In this document: positions 24,414 through 32,208 of the stretch, piece after piece
How positions within the stretch are numbered: the first letter of the stretch is position 1
Layout: the number at the start of each line of letters is the position of its first letter
Origin: Antribacter gilvus
GTDB taxonomy: Bacteria > Actinomycetota > Actinomycetes > Actinomycetales > Cellulomonadaceae
Direction of reading: 5' to 3'
Length of the DNA stretch: 64,000 nt
Assembly (NCBI RefSeq): GCF_003946865.1
Contig: NZ_QXTH01000009.1
Coordinates: forward strand, 186,001 to 250,000
The notes under the pieces: generated by a model
Database searches by the model: none
What the model was told of the DNA's origin: nothing
Seen by the model: only the letters and a program-made list of their open reading frames with translations
Position numbers and translations under genes: made by a program

Positions 24414-24809
24414 ATGCTGCGCGGACTCACGACCGTCTCGATCTTCGCCGACGACCTGAACGCGGCCGCCGCCTGGTACACGGAGCTGCTGGGCGTCGAG
24501 CCCTACTTCGAGGTGCCGGACGCGTACTACGAGTTCCGGATCGGCGACTACCAGCACGAGCTGGGGATCATCGACCGGCGTCACGCCCCGGCCGGGGCGG
24601 GCGGACCGCAGGGGCAGGTCGTCTACTGGCACGTCGACGACCTGGACGAGACCCTCGGACGGCTGCGGGAGCTCGGCGCCACGATCCACGAGGACGTGCG
24701 CGACCGCGGCCACGGCTTCGTCACGGCGACCGTCGCCGACCCGTTCGGGAACCTGCTGGGAGTCATGACGAACCCGCACTACCTGGAGGTGCTGCGGTCC
24801 CGCGGGTGA
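24414..24809 (+). CDS. VOC family (glyoxalase/bleomycin resistance-like) protein
   Basis: The 131-residue protein has the two beta-alpha-beta-beta-beta units of a vicinal-oxygen-chelate fold (LTTVSIFADDLNAAAAWY and GQVVYWHVDDLDETLGRL). His, Glu and other candidate metal ligands are at the usual places (YQHELGIID, DPFGNLLGVM). It may be an enzyme or a drug-binding protein. The ATG follows GGGGAGGACC. Its neighbour and likely repressor is the divergent WYL protein. The stop codon lies inside the first arm of the hairpin at 24806. Confidence 0.85.
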   Translation: MLRGLTTVSIFADDLNAAAAWYTELLGVEPYFEVPDAYYEFRIGDYQHELGIIDRRHAPAGAGGPQGQVVYWHVDDLDETLGRLRELGATIHEDVRDRGHGFVTATVADPFGNLLGVMTNPHYLEVLRSRG

Positions 24810-24871
24810 TCGGCAGCTCGGTGCATGATCGGCAGCTCGAACTGCCGATCATGCACCGAGCTGCCGATCAC
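24806..24871. repeat. 66-nt perfect hairpin (copy 1)
   Basis: A 30-base arm beginning GTGATCGGCAGCTCGGTGCA is followed by the loop CTCGAA and its exact complement. Each arm itself holds two TGATCGGCAG units. It contains the stop codon of the VOC gene and lies 11 bases from the stop of the convergent GH59-like gene, so it can act as a two-way terminator. A sister copy with compensated base changes is at 28675-28740. Confidence 0.85.
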
Positions 24872-24882
24872 ACGGGGTCCTC

Positions 24883-27800
24883 TCAGCCCTGGGCGTCCGC
24901 CGCAGAGTCCGCCACGGCGAGCCAGCTCAGGACGGGCGCCTCGTTGCCGCCGTCGTTCGCCACGGAGTAGGTGACCACCGCGGCCTCGGGCAGCGTGAAC
25001 GTCCCGGAGATCACCGCGGACCGGCCGCTGCTCCCGCTCGGGAAGGCCGCCGTACCCACGGGAACGGTCGTGACAGCCCCGTCCGCGGCGGTCCACGAGA
25101 CCGTCGTAGCCATGCGCCGCGACCGGCCCGAGCCCGTGGTCCACCACTCGGTGTGCCCGGACGAGACGGTGTAGGTACCCGCGGGCAGCGTCAGCCGGTA
25201 CTGGATCGGCGTGCCCGTCCCGGACGTGTACCAGCCGGTCTCGCGCATCTTGTCGTAGGGGTTCGTGTTGAGCAGCCCCTTCGCGCTGTACGACGCCGCC
25301 CGGCCCCAGCCGCGCTCGGCCGACCACGCGGCGTCCGACTCGCCGTTGAGCAGCGGCCGGCCCTGGGCGTCCGCCCAGGCGCTCACCGCGGGGTGCGCGA
25401 CGGCGTTCGGCGCGGCCGGAGCGTTCGCGTCCACGAAGTAGCGGAGCCCGGCGGGCACCACCTCGACGTACGTCGACAGCCGGAGCGACGGGTCCTTCAC
25501 GAACGTCCCGTCGATCCGGGCGAGCGCGTACGGGGTGCCGAACGCGCCCTCAGGCACGAACCACGACACCTCCGCGTCGATCGTGGTCCCGGCCGCGGAG
25601 ACGGCCCGGACGGTCCGGGGCAGCTCCGGCGCCTGCCCGACGGAGGTCGCCGTCCGGACCGGTGCCTCCAGCACGGTGACCGGGCGCTCGGCCGGGTCGG
25701 CCTGCCGCACCTTGGCACCGCCCGTCAGCGCGTCCACGCCGTCGAGCGTGTACGTCCCGCTGACCACCCGGACGGTCACGCTGTGCTCACGCTGCTGCAG
25801 GCCGCGCAGCCAGTACGACGTCTGCCGCGTGCCCGTGGCCCCGACCTGCTCGGTCCGGGGGGTGCCGCCGTCGACCGTCACCTCGAGGGTCGCGGCGCCC
25901 GTGGCCCCGAACAGGTTCAGCCCCGTGCCGGTGAAGTCGATCCCCACCGACTGGCCGGCGCGCAGCACGTGCTGGGTCCGGTTGAAGTGCGCGAAGCCGG
26001 CCTGCGCGAACGTGAACCCGTCCGGGTAGGAGAGACGCGGGTCGGAGTCGTCGATCTTCTCCGACGCCCACGCGTACCCCTTGACCGGGGTCACCGCGAG
26101 GTTGTCGTACCGGGTGTTGTAGAACCCGCTCACCAGCGAGATCCGCCCCGCGAGCACGGGGTCGGCAGACGGGTCGACGTGCTGCACGAGCCGCACCCCG
26201 TCGAGCGTCGCCGTGATGACGTTCTCCCGCGCCCCCACGGCGAGCGTGTGCCACGCGCCGCCGTCGAACCCGGCCACCGTGCCGGACGCGACCACGCTGT
26301 CGAGCCGGCGCAGCTGCCACCGGCCGTCCTCGTGCACGCGCACCGCGTACGTGGCCTGGTCGCCGCCGCGCGCGTGCGTCTGGCGAACGCCCAGCCCGGC
26401 GAAGTTCTCCAGGCTCGCGTTCCGGTCCACCGTGTCGAGCTGGAAGTCCACCGTCGCCGTGTAGTCGGCCCAGCGATGGTCGCCCAGCACCGTCACCGGC
26501 GCCGCCGTCTGCAGCATGTCCTGGCGGCCGTTGCCCCACACGTTCCAGGTGAAGCCACGGTTGTCGCCGTGCATCTGCTGCTGCAGCACGTTGCGGTGCG
26601 CGGCGTCGTCACTCGCGACCACCTCGAAGGCGCCGTCCTGGTCCGCCGTGTAGCGCGGCGTGCCGCCCCGGCGCTCCACGTACGTCATCTCTCGGCCACC
26701 GACCGTCGTCACCGGGTAGTCGTCGTACTCGAAGTTGTCGCGGTACGGCAGCTCGAGGATCGTGTCCTCGGCGTCAGGCGCGAAGTCTCCCGGCGCGTAC
26801 TCCGCCGTCGTGCCGTGCACGCCGTCCTCGAGCGTCGACAGGGTGACGATCGAGTACGCCGGAACCTTCACGCGGTACACGGCGTGCTCCACGCCGCCGA
26901 CGCTCTCCGTCCGGACCCGCGCGTAGAAGCCCGCCTTCTGGAAGTAGTTCGCGTCGTACGCCTCGCCGGTGCCCGGGCCGCGCGTCTCCCACGCGTACAG
27001 CGGACGGTCCGCGGCCCCCAGGTCGGCCACCTTGACCTCGAAGTACCGGTCCGTGCGCGTGTTGTTGGCGTGCACCTGCGACCACTGCGGGTCGCCGTCG
27101 GCGCTCGCGGGGGTGCGGGCGGTCAGGACGGTGCGGGTGGAGGTGTCCACGTTGGTGCCGCCGTCGCCCTTGGTGCCGTCGCCGCCCGAGGCGCCCTCGA
27201 CGTACTCCCAGCCGTCCTCGACGAACTGGTGGAAGTGCCGCACGGCGACCAGGCCGACGTCGCCCTCCCAGTAGCCGGACCACGGGTCGGACGCGCGGAC
27301 CAGGTGCTTGGGGGAGTACTGCGTGCCCTCGTACATGGCGCTGACCGCGGGCTGGAACAGGAACGTCGTCATGTGCGCCGGGTCGTTGCCCGCACCGCTC
27401 CAGCGGTAGGCGTTGATGAACCGGTCGGCGATGTCGGCGGCGCCCACGGTGCCGCCGATGCCGCCCCGCGTTGGGTCCGCCGCGACCCGGTACTGCGGGT
27501 CGATCATCGGGGCCACGCCCTCGGAGTACAGGATCTCTTTGCCGAACTCCTTGTTGAGCCGCGTGACGTTCGGGCCGCCCACGATGTCGTAGTGGTAGCC
27601 GAGGGCGTCCACCTGCTCGAGCGCGGCCGGGTCCGCGAGGATGCGGCCCGCGATCGCGTCGCCCTCGCGGTAGGAGTCCAGGGCCACGACCTTGATCTTC
27701 GAGTAGTCGTAGCGGGCGCCTGGCGCGACGGCGTCGCGCTCCAGCCACTGCGCGAACTGGACCGTCCAGGCCAGCTCCGCCGCCTGGTAGGTGGCGCCGC

Positions 27801-28482
27801 GCACCTCGTTCTGCGAGGGGCTCATCCAGTCGAACTCGACGCCGAACGTGTCGTACGCGGCGTCGATCGTCTCCTTGTACCACTGGTACCGCTTCACCGG
27901 GTCGTTCCCCGTCCAGGACGGCTCGCCCCAGCGCAGGGCCTCGACCTCGATGTGGGGGTTGATCGACAGCGCGTCCGAGATGAAGTGGAAGCCGGCGCCG
28001 CGCAGCACGTTCGCGGGCTCGTCGGCGCTCCGCTTGGTGGCCGGCTCGGCGCCCGACGAGCTGTTGCTGTCCGCGCCCATCTCGACCTTGATGTGCTTGA
28101 GGCCGGCGCCGGTCTCGGTGTCGAACAGCATCCGCATGATCGCCCAGTAGGCGTCCGGGTTCTCCTCCTTGTAGTCGAGGAGGAGGTTCGACGTGTTGTT
28201 GCACGAGACGGAGCCGAAGCCGCCGAAGGTGTTGTACGGGGTCCCGTCCGCGCGGCGCTCGACGTCGTCGCCGTCGACGAGGAGCTCGCGCCACGTGATC
28301 GACGGGTCGTCGAGGCGGAGCTCGGGGAGGGGGGTGGTGGTGCTCGTGGTGGTGCTGGTGGCGGCTTGCGCGCCGGCCGGGGCCGGTGCCGCGCTCGCCG
28401 GTGCCATCAGGCTCCCGGCTGCGAGGGTGAGGACCGCGGCCGTCGCGGCCCCGGCGGCCGCGAGGCGGTGTGTACGTGGCAT
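24883..28482 (-). CDS. Secreted GH59-like galactosidase (galactocerebrosidase family)
   Basis: The 1199-residue exported protein has a signal peptide to about residue 41. The catalytic (beta/alpha)8 domain follows, beginning FGGFGSVSCNNTSNLLLDY. The likely acid/base is Glu226 (SPSQNE) and the likely nucleophile Glu321 (ILYSEG), both in the order found in mammalian GALC. A beta-sandwich, then a laminin-G-like domain (about 620-760, HRWADYTATVDFQLD) and further Ig-like or CBM-like modules complete it. Family members release beta-galactose from glycans or glycolipids. The size is well above the 650-700 residues of animal enzymes because of the added C-terminal modules. Start and signal peptide agree at 28482. 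Confidence 0.82.
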   Translation of the reverse strand: MPRTHRLAAAGAATAAVLTLAAGSLMAPASAAPAPAGAQAATSTTTSTTTPLPELRLDDPSITWRELLVDGDDVERRADGTPYNTFGGFGSVSCNNTSNLLLDYKEENPDAYWAIMRMLFDTETGAGLKHIKVEMGADSNSSSGAEPATKRSADEPANVLRGAGFHFISDALSINPHIEVEALRWGEPSWTGNDPVKRYQWYKETIDAAYDTFGVEFDWMSPSQNEVRGATYQAAELAWTVQFAQWLERDAVAPGARYDYSKIKVVALDSYREGDAIAGRILADPAALEQVDALGYHYDIVGGPNVTRLNKEFGKEILYSEGVAPMIDPQYRVAADPTRGGIGGTVGAADIADRFINAYRWSGAGNDPAHMTTFLFQPAVSAMYEGTQYSPKHLVRASDPWSGYWEGDVGLVAVRHFHQFVEDGWEYVEGASGGDGTKGDGGTNVDTSTRTVLTARTPASADGDPQWSQVHANNTRTDRYFEVKVADLGAADRPLYAWETRGPGTGEAYDANYFQKAGFYARVRTESVGGVEHAVYRVKVPAYSIVTLSTLEDGVHGTTAEYAPGDFAPDAEDTILELPYRDNFEYDDYPVTTVGGREMTYVERRGGTPRYTADQDGAFEVVASDDAAHRNVLQQQMHGDNRGFTWNVWGNGRQDMLQTAAPVTVLGDHRWADYTATVDFQLDTVDRNASLENFAGLGVRQTHARGGDQATYAVRVHEDGRWQLRRLDSVVASGTVAGFDGGAWHTLAVGARENVITATLDGVRLVQHVDPSADPVLAGRISLVSGFYNTRYDNLAVTPVKGYAWASEKIDDSDPRLSYPDGFTFAQAGFAHFNRTQHVLRAGQSVGIDFTGTGLNLFGATGAATLEVTVDGGTPRTEQVGATGTRQTSYWLRGLQQREHSVTVRVVSGTYTLDGVDALTGGAKVRQADPAERPVTVLEAPVRTATSVGQAPELPRTVRAVSAAGTTIDAEVSWFVPEGAFGTPYALARIDGTFVKDPSLRLSTYVEVVPAGLRYFVDANAPAAPNAVAHPAVSAWADAQGRPLLNGESDAAWSAERGWGRAASYSAKGLLNTNPYDKMRETGWYTSGTGTPIQYRLTLPAGTYTVSSGHTEWWTTGSGRSRRMATTVSWTAADGAVTTVPVGTAAFPSGSSGRSAVISGTFTLPEAAVVTYSVANDGGNEAPVLSWLAVADSAADAQG

Positions 28483-28525
28483 GGGGAACTCTCCGTCGTC
28501 ATTGACTGTGCCAGCAGGGAGAGCG

Positions 28526-28639
28526 GTGATCGAACCTGATCACTTGTGACCGGATCAAGGCGCCCGGAGGTGCTCTCTGGGCTTGAACGTACGGCGTGTC
28601 GTCTTGAAACGTCAATAACGTGATCGATAGTGATCGAAT
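28526..28639 (-). promoter_or_regulatory. Promoter and operator cluster of the GH59-like gene
   Basis: On the minus strand TTGACG (28615-28610) and TACGTT (28591-28586) are 18 bases apart. A TTGA-AACG-TCAA palindrome (28604-28615) covers the -35 box. Two direct GTGATCGA units follow each other at 28620-28639 with a 10-base period. Downstream of the start, GTGATC-GAACCT-GATCAC (28526-28543) is a 6-6-6 inverted repeat. This density of GTGATCG motifs suggests tight control, with the regulator unknown. Confidence 0.5.
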
Positions 28640-28674
28640 CGGAGAGTGGTCGCGAGGGGTCGGGCCAGGGCAGC

Positions 28675-28740
28675 GTGATCGGTAGTTCGTTGCATGATCG
28701 GCAGTCCGGACTGCCGATCATGCAACGAACTACCGATCAC
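28675..28740. repeat. 66-nt perfect palindrome (copy 2)
   Basis: The arm starts GTGATCGGTAGTTCGTTGCA and the whole 66 bases are self-complementary, including the central TCCGGA. It differs from the copy at 24806 in several places in the left arm, each matched by the complementary change in the right arm. It lies 11 bases after the stop of the nuclease-fold gene and upstream of the GH59 promoter, so it may end the upstream transcript. Confidence 0.85.
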
Positions 28741-28751
28741 AGGGGCCCGAC

Positions 28752-30062
28752 CTACAGCCGCACGTCCGTCCAGACCAGACGGTGGTCGCTGCTCGGGAAC
28801 GGCCACACGCCGGTCAGGCGGGAGAGCGGGTCGGCCGCCGTCGGCCAGAAGACCCCCGCGCCCACCGGGCGCAGGTCGCGTGACGGGAGCACGTAGTCCG
28901 CCCGGAGGTTGCCCGGGGCGGTGTCGGCGAAGTCCGCCGTGTCGAGGGCGGGGTCGCCCTCGTGCGTGAGGTTCGCGCCGCCCTGGAGGGCGGAGGCCTC
29001 GGCCCCGCCCGCCGACGTCGGCGCCGGGTCCACGATGCGGCGGTGCCCGAGCAGCTGGTCGATCGCCGCGTCGACGGAGTCGCCGTCGAGCGGGTCGGCG
29101 TTGTAGTCGCCCACGATCACGAACGACTCGCCGGGCTTCAGCCCGCCGCGCCGGCCCTCGTCGTCGTATGCGTAACCGCCGCGGCCCGGGGCGACGTAGT
29201 CGGCCCAGAACCGGATCTCGTCGTGGTTGCGCGTGCCGTTGCGGTCCTCGGGGCCGTCGAACGTGGGCGGGGTCGGGTGCGCGGCGAGCACGTGCACCGT
29301 CTCGCGGCCGACGCGGACCGGAACGTCCCAGTGCGACTTCGACGAGAGGGGCAGCACGGCGAGCTCCTCGGCGGAGTACCAGTCGGCGGCCGCAGGGGTG
29401 GCCGGGTCGTCGGGGAGGAGGGCGCCCGGCATGTCCTTCCAGAGGAAGTTCTGGAACGTGCGCACCTGCTCGTGCTGGATCGGGTACTTCGACAGCACGA
29501 GCATGCCGTACTGACCCGGGAAGAGGCCGAAGCCGAGCGCGTCGTCGCCGCCGCTCACGACCCCGTTGTTGTTGAGGTCGAAGCCGCTCGGGATGCCGGT
29601 GTTCGACGGGGCCACGAACGCGTACGGGTACTCGACCGCCTCGGCCGTGCCCTGGGGCACCTCGAGGTAGTTCTCGCGGAACAGGTCGGCGGCCGCGTAC
29701 GGGTCCGCGTCGCCGGAGTAGTCGAACTCGTTCAGCAGCACCACGTCGGGGTTCGCGTGCTGGATCACCTCGGCGACGGTGGCGGCCTGGACGTCGTCGG
29801 GCGTCGACAGGTCGGCGACGAGCTCGCCCTCCACCGCGCGGTTCAGCGACAGGTTGTAGGTCGCGACGCGCAGCTCCTTCGGCGTGGGGCGGTGCTGCCC
29901 GACGGCGGCCGGGCCCAGGTGCACCGCGGCGCCGTCGGCGGTGGTCGTGGCGGCCGTCGCCGCGGTGGCGGTCGTGGTGGCGTGCGCGGCGACGCCGCCG
30001 CTGCTCACCAGGGCGGCGGCGATCAGCGCGCCGGCGAGGCGTGAGGGGTTCGGGACGGGCAT
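28752..30062 (-). CDS. Secreted endonuclease/exonuclease/phosphatase-fold protein
   Basis: The 436-residue exported protein has a signal peptide (about residues 1-28) followed by an EEP fold. The motifs ATYNLSLNR, VVLLNEFDY, VIVGDYNADP and the closing SSDHRLVWTDV give the metal and catalytic residues expected for a phosphodiesterase or nuclease. A DLNNNGVVSGGDD loop looks like a calcium-binding insertion. AAGGAGCAGCA lies before the ATG at 30062. It may release phosphate or degrade DNA outside the cell; the exact substrate is open. It is upstream of the GH59-like gene on the same strand, with a hairpin between. Confidence 0.85.
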   Translation of the reverse strand: MPVPNPSRLAGALIAAALVSSGGVAAHATTTATAATAATTTADGAAVHLGPAAVGQHRPTPKELRVATYNLSLNRAVEGELVADLSTPDDVQAATVAEVIQHANPDVVLLNEFDYSGDADPYAAADLFRENYLEVPQGTAEAVEYPYAFVAPSNTGIPSGFDLNNNGVVSGGDDALGFGLFPGQYGMLVLSKYPIQHEQVRTFQNFLWKDMPGALLPDDPATPAAADWYSAEELAVLPLSSKSHWDVPVRVGRETVHVLAAHPTPPTFDGPEDRNGTRNHDEIRFWADYVAPGRGGYAYDDEGRRGGLKPGESFVIVGDYNADPLDGDSVDAAIDQLLGHRRIVDPAPTSAGGAEASALQGGANLTHEGDPALDTADFADTAPGNLRADYVLPSRDLRPVGAGVFWPTAADPLSRLTGVWPFPSSDHRLVWTDVRL

Positions 30063-30244
30063 TGCTGCTCCTTCGTGGGACGGACAGTGCTGCCTGGCCA
30101 CGGTAGGTCCGCGGGCGCTCCGGCGGGTGAACGGGCGGTGAACTCGCGGGCCGTCGTCCGCCCGGCCGGCAGGGGCGCGGGTAGGGTCGGGACCGGCGAG
30201 CCCGCTCGTCGGCCGGAGTGCTCCGATGACTCGAGAGGGAGACC

Positions 30245-30619
30245 ATGCGCCGCACAGCCGCACTGTTTGCCGTCCTCCTGGCCGGAGCCGCCGCGCTCAC
30301 CGGGTGCGCCGGGGACGGGGTCGAGCCGCCCGAGGTGGCCGGCGCCGCTGAGATCGACGCCTGCTACGACGGCGACTGCGAGGTGGCCGTCGAAGCGGAA
30401 ACCACGATCCCGCTGGACCCGGCGTTCGGCCTCGATGAGCTCGTGATCGAGGGCGTGGGGCCCGAGCGCGTGTTCGTGACGCACGAGGGCGGCGACTTCA
30501 ACATGAGGGTGGGCAACAGCGTGTCTCCCCTCTTCGAGGACGCGGACCTCGGGGTCTCGTGCACCCTCGTGTCCCTGACCGACGGCGTGGCGGTCCTCCG
30601 CCTGGAGCCCGTCGAGTAG
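30245..30619 (+). CDS. Small putative lipoprotein
   Basis: The 124-residue protein has a lipoprotein signal with lipobox LTGC (Cys20) and would be anchored on the outer face of the membrane. The remaining 100 residues are acidic with two Cys pairs (DACYDGDCEV, SCTL), likely a small beta-rich domain of unknown role. GAGAGGGAGACC precedes the ATG, and TAGGGT at 30182-30187 may be a -10 box. The stop codon is inside a terminator loop. Confidence 0.75.
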   Translation: MRRTAALFAVLLAGAAALTGCAGDGVEPPEVAGAAEIDACYDGDCEVAVEAETTIPLDPAFGLDELVIEGVGPERVFVTHEGGDFNMRVGNSVSPLFEDADLGVSCTLVSLTDGVAVLRLEPVE

Positions 30620-30638
30620 GGCGGGCTCCAGGCGGAGG
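30595..30638. terminator. Bidirectional hairpin overlapping two gene ends
   Basis: CCTCCGCCTGGAGCCCG pairs perfectly over 17 bases with its complement, and the 10-base loop contains the TAG stop of the lipoprotein gene. The last six codons of that gene therefore form the ascending arm. The convergent membrane-protein gene ends 12 bases beyond. Confidence 0.7.
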
Positions 30639-30650
30639 TCACGGGGGAGG

Positions 30651-31616
30651 TCACGTCGTGCGGTCGGCCCGGTGTGCCTTGAGCACCGCGTCGACCACCG
30701 CGACGGCCCCGCCCGCGACCATCAGGACGGCGAGGAACAGGGCGACCGCGCCGCCGGCGTCGAGCAGCGGCGCCAGACCGTCCCAGCCGGCGTGCTCGAG
30801 GAACGGCTCGTAGAACAGCCGGCCCTCGACGAGGAGCGCGACGAACGGCACCACGAACGCGACGCTGAGCAGGGAGTAGGCGGCTGCGAACCCCCACGTC
30901 CAGCGGCCGCGCCGCAGCAGGAGCCCGAGCACGACGAGCTCCACGGCGAGCACGGCGAGCAGGAACCACCGGAGCGACGTCCACGAGGTGGGGTCGAACA
31001 CGGGGACCACGTCGCCCGTGGCGTCCCGGTACGGGAGGAAGCGCTCGTGGAGCAGGATCGCGAGTCCGGTCGCGACCACGAGCACCGCGCTGGCGATCAG
31101 GTCGACGCGCAGCGACGACTCCTTCTCGGCACCGGCGGGCAGCAGGTCGGGCGTCCACTCCACCAGGGCCTCGTCGCCGGTGTTCCGCTCGACGAGGACG
31201 AACACGAGCGTGGTCCAGAAGACCAGGTGGATCGCCACGGTGATGAGCGTGACCGCCGTCGAACCCACGATGTGGCCGAACGGCTCGCCGGCCAGCGACT
31301 GCACGAGCGGGAGCCCGACGGCGACCGCCGGCAGCACCGACGCCAGCAGGACCTTGAGCAGGCGCTGCCACACGAGGTAGTAGCGGGGGCCGACGAGGTG
31401 CAGCGGCCGGTCGAGGTACGTGGCCGCCACGGCACCCGGGTCGCCGAGGGCGGTCAGGGCCTGGCGCTCCGCCTCGGCGGGCGTGGCGCCGGCCTCGACC
31501 CGAGCGTCGACGTCGTCCCCGATGCGCTCGGCGAGCTCGCGACGAATCTCGTCGCGCTGCTGCGCGGGCACGCTGCGGGCCGCGGCCCAGAGGTAGCGGT
31601 CGGTGAGAGTGGTCAT
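30651..31616 (-). CDS. Membrane protein with permease-prefix-like domain
   Basis: The 321-residue protein begins with a helical cytoplasmic domain (residues 1-70, RRELAERIGDDVDARVEAGATPAEAERQAL) of the kind found in front of permeases and HAAS-type proteins. About six membrane helices follow. It overlaps the upstream PadR gene (ATGA), a common pairing in which the PadR protein represses its membrane partner. The function of the membrane part is unknown. Confidence 0.75.
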   Translation of the reverse strand: MTTLTDRYLWAAARSVPAQQRDEIRRELAERIGDDVDARVEAGATPAEAERQALTALGDPGAVAATYLDRPLHLVGPRYYLVWQRLLKVLLASVLPAVAVGLPLVQSLAGEPFGHIVGSTAVTLITVAIHLVFWTTLVFVLVERNTGDEALVEWTPDLLPAGAEKESSLRVDLIASAVLVVATGLAILLHERFLPYRDATGDVVPVFDPTSWTSLRWFLLAVLAVELVVLGLLLRRGRWTWGFAAAYSLLSVAFVVPFVALLVEGRLFYEPFLEHAGWDGLAPLLDAGGAVALFLAVLMVAGGAVAVVDAVLKAHRADRTT

Positions 31617-32053
31617 GGTGTCCCTCCTCGGGAGTCGGTGTCTGTGGTGGCGTTGGCGTTGGCGTTGGCGTTCGTGCCGGGGCCGGGGCCGGGGCCGGGG
31701 CCGGCCCCGGCGCCCGTGCGTGCGATGCCGCGGATCGCCCCGTCGAGGCGCTCCCAGTCCTCGATGAGGACCTGTGCGACGGCGTCTCCCGCCGCGCTCG
31801 TCCGGTAGAACTTGCGCGGCCGTGCCTCGTCGGTGTTCCACTCGCTGATCAGCAGGCCCTGCTTCTCGAGGCGGCGGAGCAGGGGATAGAGCGTGTTGGC
31901 GTCCGTGGAGACGCCGACATCCTCGAGGGACTCGAGGAGCGCGTAGCCGTAGTCCGGGCGACGGAGCCGCACCAGGCAGGCGAGCACCACGGTTCCGCGG
32001 CGCAGTTCCTGGAGGTGCCCGGCGATGAACTCGTCGCCCGATGGTGCGTTCAT
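31613..32053 (-). CDS. PadR family transcriptional regulator
   Basis: The 146-residue protein has the PadR winged helix (RRGTVVLACLVRLRRPDYGYALLESLE ... LYPLLRRLEKQGLL). The C-terminal 35 residues are low complexity, with Gly-Pro and Asn-Ala dipeptide runs coming from repetitive DNA. TATGGT 13 bases before the ATG is a good -10 box for a leaderless transcript, and a palindrome lies across the promoter, so it probably represses itself and the cotranscribed membrane gene. Confidence 0.88.
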   Translation of the reverse strand: MNAPSGDEFIAGHLQELRRGTVVLACLVRLRRPDYGYALLESLEDVGVSTDANTLYPLLRRLEKQGLLISEWNTDEARPRKFYRTSAAGDAVAQVLIEDWERLDGAIRGIARTGAGAGPGPGPGPGTNANANANATTDTDSRGGTP

Positions 32054-32060
32054 GTCTCAC

Positions 32061-32084
32061 ACCATACAGTGTGTCGCACAGTAT
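32061..32084 (-). promoter_or_regulatory. PadR promoter with overlapping operator
   Basis: On the minus strand ATACTGTG-5-CACTGTAT (32084-32064) is an imperfect inverted repeat, with one mismatch per arm. It overlaps the -10 box TATGGT (32066-32061). Position and symmetry fit autoregulation by the PadR protein. Confidence 0.6.
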
Positions 32085-32208
32085 CGCTAGAGGCACATGG
32101 TTGTGTGCCCCGTCGGACGTGCATACTGCTCACCACGGGCTGGGACTGCCGAGCGAGGACTTCGGAGCGAGCACACCGGAGCGAGGACTCCCGAGCAAGG
32201 AGGGCGCG

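Noticed and set aside
25153-28539. A plus-strand open frame of 1128 codons opposite the GH59-like gene
   Set aside because: The composition is Arg/Val/His-rich without motifs. The minus strand carries the signal peptide and catalytic blocks, so this is an antisense shadow.
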